Shown: positions 1-5,492, numbered from the stretch's first letter. The stretch is DNA of 5,513 nucleotides from Bacteroidota bacterium (GCA_021778375.1 JAJYCM010000187.1:1-5513); one strand, 5' to 3'. Notes: generated by a model not told the origin, from the letters alone. Translations and numbers: made by a program.

Positions 1-48
1 GCATAGAGATTGTAGTTGCTTTAAGTATTGTTCTTGAACGTCTACCAT
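1..48 (-). CDS. 5' end of the gene after mnmG (possibly 16S rRNA methyltransferase RsmG)
   Basis: Reading leftward, an ATG at 48-46 opens a frame that stays open to the window edge and encodes MVDVQEQYLKQLQSLC. It starts 16 bases after the mnmG stop codon, and the plus-strand CCCTTC at 55-60 reads GAAGGG on the gene strand, six bases before the ATG. This is a better ribosome-binding site than either mnmG or mnmE has. The close spacing suggests cotranscription with mnmG. In many bacteria the gene after mnmG is rsmG (gidB), the N7-methyltransferase for G527 of 16S rRNA. The visible residues suit the helical N-terminus of that family but are too few to identify it. That a gene starts here is fairly likely; its identity is a guess from gene order. 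Confidence 0.5.
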   Translation of the reverse strand, partial: MVDVQEQYLKQLQSLC

Positions 49-64
49 GTAAAGCCCTTCAAAA

Positions 65-1942
65 TTAGTTTTTCAAATATACTAATAATATTGAAATATC
101 AGAAGGAGACACGCCCGATATACGCGAAGCCTGGCCTATAGAGCGGGGTTTTACCTTGTTTAATTTTTCTCTGCCTTCGTTAGATATTGCTTTTAATGAT
201 GAATAGTTTAATGTCAAAGGAATTTTTGTTGCCTCATATCTTTCTAATTTATCGACCATCTCCTGTTGTCTTTTGATATAGCCGTCATATTTTAACTCTA
301 TTTCAACTTGTTCAAGTGCATATTCATCTTTATATAGTTCTTTTACAAGCGGAATAGCGCTCGTTCCATTTAAGTCGAGAATTTCTTTAAGAGAAAGTTC
401 CGGGCGTTTACATAGCTTTGAAATTGTTTCAGTTGAATCTATTTCGGAGGATCCTTTAGAAACAAGAAATGGATTTATATCACGCGCGTGAATTTTAATG
501 TTATCAAATAATTCCACTCCTTGTGTAATTATTTTTCTTCGCTGTGAAACTTCTTCAAAGAGATTTTTAGAAATTAGTCCGAATTTATAAGCATAATTCA
601 TCAAACGTAGATCAGCGTTATCCTGTCTTAAGAGCAGCCGGTGTTCTGCCCGTGAGGTAAACATCCTGTAAGGTTCTTCGGTAGATTTTGTTACAAGATC
701 GTCGATCAAAACCCCTATATAAGCTTCGCTTCTTTTCAAAACAAACTCAGGTAGTCCTTTAATTTTAGCTGCTGCATTTATACCGGCAACAATTCCTTGT
801 GCGGCAGCTTCTTCATAACCGGAGGTACCGTTTATTTGTCCGGCGAAATATAGTCCTTCAATTAATTTTGTTTCTAAAGTCAAATCAACCTGATGAGGCG
901 GAAAGAAATCATATTCTACAGCGTAACCCGGTCGAACCATTTCGACATTCTCTAATCCTTTAATTTTTGTCATAGCCTCGATTTGAATTTCTGCAGGGAG
1001 AGAAGTAGAGAATCCATTCAAATAGATTTGGTCGCTATCCAATCCCTCAGGTTCCAAGAAGAGCTGATGTTGTTTTTTATCAGCGAAGCGAACAATTTTA
1101 TCTTCGATTGAAGGGCAGTAACGTGGGCCGACTCCTTTAATTACTCCAGTAAACATAGGAGACCTAGAAAAGCCTGTTTCTAAAATTTTATGAACGATTT
1201 CGTCAGTATAGGTTATGAAACAACTTACTTGGGGTAAAAAGGGGAAATTACTTCTGTCAGTTTGAAAAGAAAAAGGCTGGGGATTTTCGTCACCAGGTTG
1301 TTCTTCTAATACATTCCAATTGATAGAATCCTTTTTTAGGCGGGGAGGGGTTCCAGTTTTCAGTCTGCTTGTTTCAAAACCCAAATTTATTAGAGATTGA
1401 GTAATACCCAAAGCAGCTTTTTCGCCAAATCTTCCTCCGGGGGTAGACGTTAGGCCAGTGTGCATTAGACCATTTAAGAAAGTTCCTGAAGAAAGGATGA
1501 GCGAATTGCAATTAATAATGTCGTCTTCTGAAGTCCTAACGCCGGAAATTTTTTTATTTTCAGTTAAAATATCGACGACGTTAGCCTCAATAATTTCTAA
1601 ATTTGGTATAGCGGATACAACTCGATAGGCATCCTCAGAATAAAGCTTTCTATCAGATTGGCAACGGGGAGACCAAACGGCAGGTCCTTTAGATTTATTT
1701 AGCATTCTAAACTGGATTCCGGTGCGGTCAGCAATTTTTCCCATCATTCCGCCAAGAGCATCAATTTCGCGCACTAAATGTCCTTTGGCAGTTCCGCCAA
1801 TTGCCGGATTGCAAGACATTCTGCCGATAGCGAACCTATCCATGGTTAGAAGAGCAACAGAGCAACCCATATTTGCACTAGCACAAGCCGCTTCAACTCC
1901 TGCATGTCCGCCGCCGACTACGATAACGTCAAATTTTCTCAT
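65..1942 (-). CDS. mnmG: tRNA uridine-5-carboxymethylaminomethyl synthesis enzyme MnmG (GidA)
   Basis: This is the FAD-binding subunit of the cytoplasmic MnmE-MnmG complex, which adds the (carboxymethyl)aminomethyl group to C5 of wobble U34 in tRNAs reading two-codon boxes. The 625 residues match the family length (about 630). The N-terminal dinucleotide-binding motif is GGGHAG at 10-15. Other family signatures are MSCNPAIGG (Cys44), LKTGTPPR at 194-201, the conserved catalytic-type Cys276 in GPRYCPSIEDK, FAGQINGTSGYEEAAAQG around 365-382, and the C-terminal GQASRISGVSPSDIS that belongs to the MnmE/tRNA-binding end. ATG at 1942-1940 is taken as the start. A TTG lies directly before it and an in-frame TAA five codons upstream of the ATG excludes longer forms. 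No good Shine-Dalgarno precedes it; an AAGGTGA lies about 26 bases upstream, which is too far. Its partner gene mnmE is upstream on the same strand, separated by repeat- and parS-bearing DNA, so mnmG may have its own promoter. Residue 94 is an extra cysteine in the otherwise usual W-S-P-R-x-Q motif. Confidence 0.98.
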   Translation of the reverse strand: MRKFDVIVVGGGHAGVEAACASANMGCSVALLTMDRFAIGRMSCNPAIGGTAKGHLVREIDALGGMMGKIADRTGIQFRMLNKSKGPAVWSPRCQSDRKLYSEDAYRVVSAIPNLEIIEANVVDILTENKKISGVRTSEDDIINCNSLILSSGTFLNGLMHTGLTSTPGGRFGEKAALGITQSLINLGFETSRLKTGTPPRLKKDSINWNVLEEQPGDENPQPFSFQTDRSNFPFLPQVSCFITYTDEIVHKILETGFSRSPMFTGVIKGVGPRYCPSIEDKIVRFADKKQHQLFLEPEGLDSDQIYLNGFSTSLPAEIQIEAMTKIKGLENVEMVRPGYAVEYDFFPPHQVDLTLETKLIEGLYFAGQINGTSGYEEAAAQGIVAGINAAAKIKGLPEFVLKRSEAYIGVLIDDLVTKSTEEPYRMFTSRAEHRLLLRQDNADLRLMNYAYKFGLISKNLFEEVSQRRKIITQGVELFDNIKIHARDINPFLVSKGSSEIDSTETISKLCKRPELSLKEILDLNGTSAIPLVKELYKDEYALEQVEIELKYDGYIKRQQEMVDKLERYEATKIPLTLNYSSLKAISNEGREKLNKVKPRSIGQASRISGVSPSDISILLVYLKN

Positions 1943-1990
1943 CAAATCAATCCATTAAATAAAAAACAATTCACCTTACGCAGGATTTCT

Positions 1991-2050
1991 CTTTGGAGTA
2001 ATGGAATGTTGGAATAATGGAGAAAATAGGCCTATTCCATTACTCCAAAG
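1991..2050. repeat. Octamer tandem repeat with inverted copies (hairpin block)
   Basis: Four 8-bp units follow one another without gaps: TGGAGTAA (1994-2001), TGGAATGT (2002-2009), TGGAATAA (2010-2017) and TGGAGAAA (2018-2025). Two inverted units follow, CTATTCCA (2032-2039) and TTACTCCA (2040-2047). The outer parts form a perfect 17-bp inverted repeat, CTTTGGAGTAATGGAAT (1991-2007) with its complement at 2034-2050, around a 26-base centre. The centre also contains the 12-bp palindrome AATAGGCCTATT (2025-2036). The block falls in the mnmG leader, about 50 bases before the start codon, so it would form an RNA hairpin there if transcription begins upstream. The modular build suggests a dispersed intergenic repeat; copies elsewhere in the genome cannot be seen from here. 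Confidence 0.85.
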
Positions 2051-2084
2051 GTTGCGTAACATGAGTAAATAAGTCAAATATCTC

Positions 2085-2108
2085 TTTTCGTTTCACGTGA
2101 AACGAAAA
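2085..2108. promoter_or_regulatory. parS-like ParB-binding site 1 (24-bp palindrome)
   Basis: The core GTTTCACGTGAAAC (2090-2103) equals the inner 14 bases of the well-known bacterial chromosomal parS consensus TGTTTCACGTGAAACA. Here the outer pair is C/G instead of T/A, and the symmetry continues through TTTT and AAAA to give a perfect 24-bp palindrome. ParB/Spo0J binds such sites as a CTP-dependent clamp and, with ParA and SMC, organises and separates newly replicated origins. Sites of this type cluster near oriC, and mnmG is a frequent origin neighbour. No parA or parB gene is in the window. In RNA the same bases could form a hairpin in the mnmG leader. Confidence 0.8.
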
Positions 2109-2136
2109 TTTATATAATTAAAGAATGTGCTATAAA

Positions 2137-2175
2137 GAAGGATTTCTCATCGGCTAAAGCCGGATTCGAAATGAC
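2137..2175. repeat. Hairpin-forming intergenic element, dispersed-repeat type
   Basis: The stretch has nested inverted repeats: an outer ATTTC (2142-2146) with GAAAT (2168-2172), and an inner CGGC (2151-2154) with GCCG (2159-2162) closing a TAAA loop. It is richer in GC than the surrounding spacer. The layout, with a GGATTTCTC start and a TTCGAAATGACA end around a variable hairpin, resembles short intergenic repeats I associate with Bacteroidota-related genomes. That likeness is from memory and untested. A related AAAATGACAG occurs again at 2227-2236, and an inverted ATGAC/GTCAT pair (2171-2175, 2183-2187) follows. No gene function is proposed. Confidence 0.5.
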
Positions 2176-2200
2176 ACAAGTGGTCATTCTTTTAATAAAT

Positions 2201-2215
2201 AAAGGCAATGCCTTT
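2201..2215 (-). terminator. Weak hairpin downstream of mnmE, possible terminator
   Basis: AAAGGC (2201-2206) and GCCTTT (2210-2215) form a 6-bp stem with a three-base loop, about 75 bases after the mnmE stop codon. On the mnmE strand the stem is followed by ATTTATT, a poor uridine tract; on the plus strand it is followed by TT and then C. Only three of the six pairs are G-C, so termination would be inefficient at best. It could equally be part of the surrounding repeat material. Confidence 0.3.
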
Positions 2216-2276
2216 TTCAATAACTCAAAATGACAGAAGAATGATAAGCTTGTCTTTGAAATCTTTAATTCTTTCC

Positions 2277-2290
2277 GTTTCACGTGAAAC
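2277..2290. promoter_or_regulatory. parS-like ParB-binding site 2, touching the mnmE stop codon
   Basis: GTTTCACGTGAAAC occurs a second time as a perfect 14-bp palindrome flanked by C and T, where the classic parS has T and A. Its last base (2290) is also the final base of the mnmE TAG stop codon. Its centre is 187 bp from that of the first site. An exact 14-bp palindrome occurring twice within 200 bp of AT-rich DNA is very unlikely by chance, so the pair supports real ParB-binding sites more than either copy alone does. Confidence 0.8.
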
Positions 2291-3654
2291 TATTTTCCTA
2301 TACAAAATTTCATAAAAATATTATTTAGAATATCATCTGAGGTAACCTCGCCGATTATTTCGCCAAGATTGCTTTCAGCATTTCTCAGATCGACAGCTAT
2401 AAACTCTCCACTAAGTCTGAGATTAATGGAATCCACAGCTTTTTGTAAAGATTCTTTAGCGTTTTTTAAGCACAAATAATGACGTAAGCTAGAAACAACC
2501 GCCGATTTTTCGCTATACACAGAAGAGCCGACTGAAAATTCAATTAATTTATTAAATAAACCTTCCATCCCTTGTCCGGTTAAAGCCGAAACACAGATAT
2601 ATTCTTTATCAAGACTTTTATTGGTAGCAAGATCAATTTTGTTTATTAATTTAATTGTTTTCTCTAAGCCGGCGATAGAATTTACATTATCTAAAAGCTT
2701 TTGAGAAATTCCTTGTTCAGTATCTCCGATTAATAGAATGATATCTGAATTTTTAATTGCCTCCTGGCTTCTAAAAATTCCCTCCTTCTCAATTTCGTCA
2801 TTTGATGGACGAATTCCAGCAGTGTCATGAAGTCTGAACAAAATTCCTCCGATTGAAACATCTTCTCTGATTACATCTCTTGTTGTACCCGGGATGTTAC
2901 TTACAATTGCTCTAGATTCTTTAACTAGATAGTTCAAAATCGAGGATTTTCCTACGTTTGGAGCTCCGACCAGGGAAACATTAACGCCGTCATGGATAAC
3001 TTTTCCAAAAGAATAAGTAGAGATCAGTTTATCGATTTCAAATGTTATTTTTTCAATTCTTTTCAGCAGGTCATTTTTATTTAAGAATTCAATATCTTCT
3101 TCAGCAAAGTCCAATTCCAATTCAATAAAAGAAGAAGCATTAATTAGCAAATTTCTAAGCTCATTAACCTTTTGGGAAAGAATCCCATCGAGTTGATTTC
3201 TCGCTCCTTTTAATGAGGCATCAGTTCTGGCATTTATGACATCAGCTACAGCTTCAGCCTGGCTTAAATCTATTTTGTTATTTAAGAATGCGCGCTTTGT
3301 AAATTCACCAGGTTCTGCAAGCCGGACATTTTGTTGGCTTAGGAGTTCGATAATTTTTTTTGAAATAAGAGGATTTCCGTGAGTGCTAATTTCAACGCTA
3401 TCTTCTCCTGTATAAGAATTCGGCATACGAAAAACGGAAACTAAGACATCATCAATAAAATTTTTATGTTCGTCGACAATTTTGCCATAATGAATTGTAT
3501 GAGTGGCAGCATCCGCAATTTTCTTCTTGCCATCAAATATTTTGTCAACTAATAAAAATGATTCGGGACCGCTTATTCGGATTATAGAAATTGCACCGTT
3601 GCCGAAAGGAGTTGCTACTGCAGCTATTGTGTCTTCGTTTAATGAAGTGCTCAT
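2290..3654 (-). CDS. mnmE: tRNA modification GTPase MnmE (TrmE, ThdF)
   Basis: MnmE is the GTPase and folate-binding partner of MnmG in modifying wobble U34 of tRNA; it supplies the one-carbon unit from a tetrahydrofolate derivative and couples it to GTP hydrolysis. The protein has 454 residues, the usual length. The N-terminal folate-binding domain (about 1-120) starts with DTIAAVATPFGNGAISIIRISG and includes SYTGEDSVEIS (80-90). A helical domain follows and is interrupted by the G domain: P-loop GAPNVGKS (230-237), TTRD (257-260), DTAG (277-280), NKID (338-341) and SAL (356-358). The protein ends in FCIGK (450-454) with the essential-type Cys451. ATG at 3654-3652 is chosen; TTG directly precedes it and an in-frame TAA lies four codons upstream of the ATG. 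There is no recognisable ribosome-binding site in the AT-rich leader. The gene is divergent from hsp20, and mnmG lies downstream after a long spacer. Confidence 0.98.
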   Translation of the reverse strand: MSTSLNEDTIAAVATPFGNGAISIIRISGPESFLLVDKIFDGKKKIADAATHTIHYGKIVDEHKNFIDDVLVSVFRMPNSYTGEDSVEISTHGNPLISKKIIELLSQQNVRLAEPGEFTKRAFLNNKIDLSQAEAVADVINARTDASLKGARNQLDGILSQKVNELRNLLINASSFIELELDFAEEDIEFLNKNDLLKRIEKITFEIDKLISTYSFGKVIHDGVNVSLVGAPNVGKSSILNYLVKESRAIVSNIPGTTRDVIREDVSIGGILFRLHDTAGIRPSNDEIEKEGIFRSQEAIKNSDIILLIGDTEQGISQKLLDNVNSIAGLEKTIKLINKIDLATNKSLDKEYICVSALTGQGMEGLFNKLIEFSVGSSVYSEKSAVVSSLRHYLCLKNAKESLQKAVDSINLRLSGEFIAVDLRNAESNLGEIIGEVTSDDILNNIFMKFCIGK

Positions 3655-3774
3655 CAAATTATTTTAATGTTTAAATTTTAAAAATACTGAAAGTGAATTC
3701 GATTAACAATTCAATAATTTGCTGGTTTGCTTCACGATAACATGTAAGGCATTCAATTTATAAATAGAGGAAAA

Positions 3775-3841
3775 ATTGTCAGACAAATTGACAATAAAAT
3801 TGATGAATAGACACAACTGTCAAAGAGATGGACAATATGTC
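3775..3841. promoter_or_regulatory. Cluster of GACA/TGTC inverted repeats, candidate operator
   Basis: Within 67 bases there are seven GACA or TGTC tetramers. The best arrangement is ATTGTCA (3775-3781) and TGACAAT (3789-3795), a perfect 7-bp inverted repeat with a 7-base spacer. A nested TTGTC-A-GACAA occupies 3776-3786. Two further pairs follow: GACA-N4-TGTC (3810-3821) and GACA-N3-TGTC (3831-3841). The cluster lies about 150-215 bases before hsp20 and 120-190 bases before mnmE. The arrangement fits binding sites for a dimeric regulator, but the regulator is unknown and tetramer matches are individually weak in AT-rich DNA. Confidence 0.4.
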
Positions 3842-3976
3842 GCATAGAGTATTTCAAATTTCTAATCAGTATAAATCTATATTATATAATGAGTTATAGA
3901 CACAACCATTGTTTGGTATATTAATTGAGATCCTAAGTATGAGTTAGTAAAAAAATCACAAATTAAAATAAAAATT

Positions 3977-3983
3977 AAGGAGG
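3977..3983 (+). promoter_or_regulatory. Strong Shine-Dalgarno site of hsp20
   Basis: AAGGAGG is a full match to the anti-Shine-Dalgarno core and is separated by eight bases from the ATG at 3992, which fixes the hsp20 start. It contrasts with mnmE and mnmG in the same window, which lack recognisable sites, and suggests hsp20 is set for high translation. Confidence 0.9.
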
Positions 3984-3991
3984 ATTTAATT

Positions 3992-4453
3992 ATGGCACTC
4001 GTAAAATGGAGTCCTGAAAGGGAGTTATTAAATGTTGAAAGGGAGTTCAACAAATTATTTAGATCATTCGGCAGCCGATTTGGTTCGACTTCTGAAGAGG
4101 GCGATTCCGAATATGAAAATGCGGTTTGGATGCCATTGACGGATATTTCAGAAGATAAAGATAGATATATAATTAAGTTGGATCTACCAGGGGTTAGCAA
4201 AAGTGATGTCAAAATATCGTATGTTGAAGGTCTGTTAAATATCAGCGGAGAAAGAAAGCAGGAAAAGGAATCTAAAGATTCCAAGTATCATCGAATGGAA
4301 AGAGTCTTCGGGAAATATTATCGTTCTTTTAGATTACCTCAACAAATCAGAGAAGACAAAATAGAAGCAGAATTTAAGGACGGTCAGTTAAACATTACAG
4401 TTCCAAAGGCTGAAGAGGCTAAACCTAAAGAAATAGAAGTAAAGATAAAGTAA
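3992..4453 (+). CDS. Small heat-shock protein, Hsp20 / alpha-crystallin family
   Basis: This is an ATP-independent holdase that binds unfolding proteins as oligomers in the cytoplasm and passes them to DnaK/ClpB for refolding. The 153 residues are typical. A short N-terminal arm (about 1-44, including LVKWSPERELLNVEREFNKLF) precedes the alpha-crystallin domain (about 45-139). That domain contains WMPLTDISED (46-55), YIIKLDLPGVSKSDVKIS (59-76) and the family hallmark A-x3-x-G-x-L in AEFKDGQLNITVPK (126-139). The C-terminal tail has the I-x-I/V anchor as IEV (148-150), overlapping VKI (150-152), which normally docks into a neighbouring subunit. The start is fixed by a strong AAGGAGG. The gene diverges from mnmE and is followed, after a hairpin, by a J-domain gene on the same strand. 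Induction by stress is expected from the family, but no known heat-shock operator is visible. Confidence 0.97.
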   Translation: MALVKWSPERELLNVEREFNKLFRSFGSRFGSTSEEGDSEYENAVWMPLTDISEDKDRYIIKLDLPGVSKSDVKISYVEGLLNISGERKQEKESKDSKYHRMERVFGKYYRSFRLPQQIREDKIEAEFKDGQLNITVPKAEEAKPKEIEVKIK

Positions 4454-4471
4454 ACGCTGAAAAAATGATTG

Positions 4472-4511
4472 AAATGGAAAGGGTGGCTGCTTTCAGTTAC
4501 CCTTTTCATTT
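4472..4511 (+). terminator. Long hairpin after hsp20, terminator or processing/attenuation element
   Basis: AAATGGAAAGGGT (4472-4484) pairs with ACCCTTTTCATTT (4499-4511), 13 pairs including one G-U. The stem can continue inward by five pairs (4485-4489 with 4494-4498, two of them G-U) to a CTTT tetraloop. It begins 18 bases after the hsp20 stop codon and is followed by the broken T tract TTTATTAATTT. The long stem argues for a real structure. The imperfect T tract and the same-strand J-protein gene 66 bases further on suggest partial termination, or 3'-end protection of an abundant hsp20 message, with some read-through. A competing pairing, TGATTGAAAT (4466-4475) with ATTTCAGTCA (4516-4525), is possible. 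Confidence 0.65.
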
Positions 4512-4577
4512 ATTAATTTCAGTCATTAAATAAGTTTTATTTTTATTGGTCTTCCTTGAGAAAGGTGTGAGGAAAAC

Positions 4578-5492
4578 ATGGAGTATAAAGATTATTACAA
4601 AACTCTTGGCGTCGAAAAAAATGCAAATGCTGATGAGATAAAAAAAGCATATCGTAAGCTTGCGAAAAGATATCATCCGGATAAAAATCCTGGTGATAAG
4701 TCGTCCGAAGAAAAATTTAAAGAGATCACGGAAGCAAATGAAGTTTTAAGTGATCCCGAGAAAAGAAAAAAATATGATACACTAGGCTCAAACTGGAAGC
4801 AGTACCAAAACACGGGTAATGAAAGAGGATATAATAGTTATTCGAATCAAAGAAATTATAATGTTCCCCCGGAGTTTGAAAATTTATTTGGCGGAGCAGG
4901 ATTCTCTGACTTCTTTGAAAGTTTTTTTGGTGGAAATATTAATGCGCAAAGAAAAGGCAATACTTTTCGACGCGGCCGGAAGGGAAAAGATTACGAAGCA
5001 ATTTTAAACATTTCATTGGAAGATGCTAACGCCGGTGTCGAACGCGAAATTTCTGTCGATGGGAAAAAACTTCGTGTTAAAATTACTCCGGGTATTCAAG
5101 AAGGGAAAAAACTTCGATTAAAAAACCAAGGAGCTGAAGGCATTGGGGGCGGTGAACGCGGCGATCTCTATTTAACTATTCAAATAGAAAAGCATCCAGT
5201 CTTTGAAAGAAGAAACGATGATCTATATTACTCAATGCCGATAGATTTGTATACTGCTGTTCTAGGTGGGAAAAAACAAATTAAGACATTGGAAGGAAAA
5301 ATCATTAATATTGATATTCCCAAAGAAACAGACAACGGAAAGACTCTTCGACTTAAAGGATTGGGAATGCAGAAATCCGATGGCTCAAAAGGAAAGGGAG
5401 ATTTATTCGTCACTATTTCGGTAAACATTCCGAAGAATCTTTCTTCGAAAGAGATTAAACTTTTTAATGAACTATCTGAACTTAGAAAATAA
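4578..5492 (+). CDS. cbpA: CbpA-type class B J-domain co-chaperone (DnaJ family)
   Basis: The product stimulates the ATPase of DnaK (Hsp70) and delivers unfolded clients to it in the cytoplasm. Its 304 residues match CbpA (about 306). The J domain spans about 4-70 with the essential HPD at 33-35 and ends in KKYDTLG. A linker rich in N, Y, G and F (71-135), with LFGGAGFSDFFESFFGG at 103-119, resembles the G/F region. Two C-terminal client-binding barrels follow (about 137-205 and 213-295), with HPVFERRNDDLYY at the junction. There are no CxxCxGxG zinc repeats and no cysteine at all, so this is class B (CbpA/DjlA-independent type) and not DnaJ proper. ATG at 4578 follows GAGGA at 4569-4573 with four bases between. 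No separate promoter is evident in the 124 bases after hsp20, so transcription may read through the hairpin. The cbpA symbol is by architecture; bacteria often have several such paralogues. Confidence 0.95.
   Translation: MEYKDYYKTLGVEKNANADEIKKAYRKLAKRYHPDKNPGDKSSEEKFKEITEANEVLSDPEKRKKYDTLGSNWKQYQNTGNERGYNSYSNQRNYNVPPEFENLFGGAGFSDFFESFFGGNINAQRKGNTFRRGRKGKDYEAILNISLEDANAGVEREISVDGKKLRVKITPGIQEGKKLRLKNQGAEGIGGGERGDLYLTIQIEKHPVFERRNDDLYYSMPIDLYTAVLGGKKQIKTLEGKIINIDIPKETDNGKTLRLKGLGMQKSDGSKGKGDLFVTISVNIPKNLSSKEIKLFNELSELRK

Larger units (their letters stand above)
1943..2289. other. 347-base mnmE-mnmG intergenic region with parS sites and repeats
   Basis: No credible gene is present on either strand. 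In window order the region contains the mnmG leader, an octamer-repeat hairpin block (1991-2050), a 24-bp palindromic parS-like site (2085-2108), an AT-rich stretch (2105-2120), a hairpin element of dispersed-repeat type (2137-2175), a small GC hairpin (2201-2215) and a second parS-like site (2277-2290). No convincing -35/-10 pair for mnmG was found. The AT-rich TTATATAAAT seen on the gene strand near 2108-2117 is the only stretch resembling a -10 region and it has no clear partner. Because of these insertions, cotranscription of mnmE and mnmG cannot be assumed. Confidence 0.8.
3655..3991. other. Divergent mnmE / hsp20 control region
   Basis: These 337 bases separate the diverging mnmE and hsp20 genes and must contain the promoters of both unless transcription enters from elsewhere. 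Features seen are a GACA/TGTC inverted-repeat cluster (3775-3841), an 11-bp direct repeat ATAGACACAAC (3807-3817 and 3896-3906), a very AT-rich stretch with TATAAT at 3885-3890, and a strong ribosome-binding site before hsp20. TATAAT has no matching -35 box at the usual distance. A perfect TTGACA at 3788-3793 likewise has no -10 at 16-18 bp. No CIRCE (HrcA), HAIR (HspR) or sigma-32 promoter pattern was recognised. No convincing mnmE promoter was found on the minus strand. Confidence 0.7.

Noticed and set aside
480..491. 12-bp GC-rich palindrome TCACGCGCGTGA inside mnmG
   Set aside because: It is explained by ordinary codons (I-H-A-R-D) and has no partner site nearby.
1722..1958. 78-codon open frame on the plus strand
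   Set aside because: It is antisense to the conserved N-terminal FAD domain of mnmG and is explained by that gene's codon composition.
3729..3741. parS-like half-site GCTTCACG upstream of mnmE
   Set aside because: Only the left half matches with one mismatch; the right half (ATAAC) does not complete the palindrome.
3828..3899. 23-codon plus-strand mini-frame in the mnmE-hsp20 spacer
   Set aside because: AAGAG lies only a base or so from its ATG, the frame runs through the promoter-like AT-rich stretch, and the peptide has no recognisable features.
3877..4284. 135-codon open frame on the minus strand
   Set aside because: It lies antisense over most of hsp20, which has clear family motifs and a strong ribosome-binding site; the translation shows no recognisable domain.
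4555..4560. CTTGAG, resembling half of a HAIR (HspR) operator before the J-protein gene
   Set aside because: The required inverted ACTCAAG half is absent at the expected spacing.
4819..5007. 62-codon plus-strand frame inside the J-protein gene
   Set aside because: Out-of-frame shadow of a well-supported gene, with no family resemblance.
5228..5428. 66-codon minus-strand frame
   Set aside because: Antisense shadow within the J-protein gene with no supporting signal.
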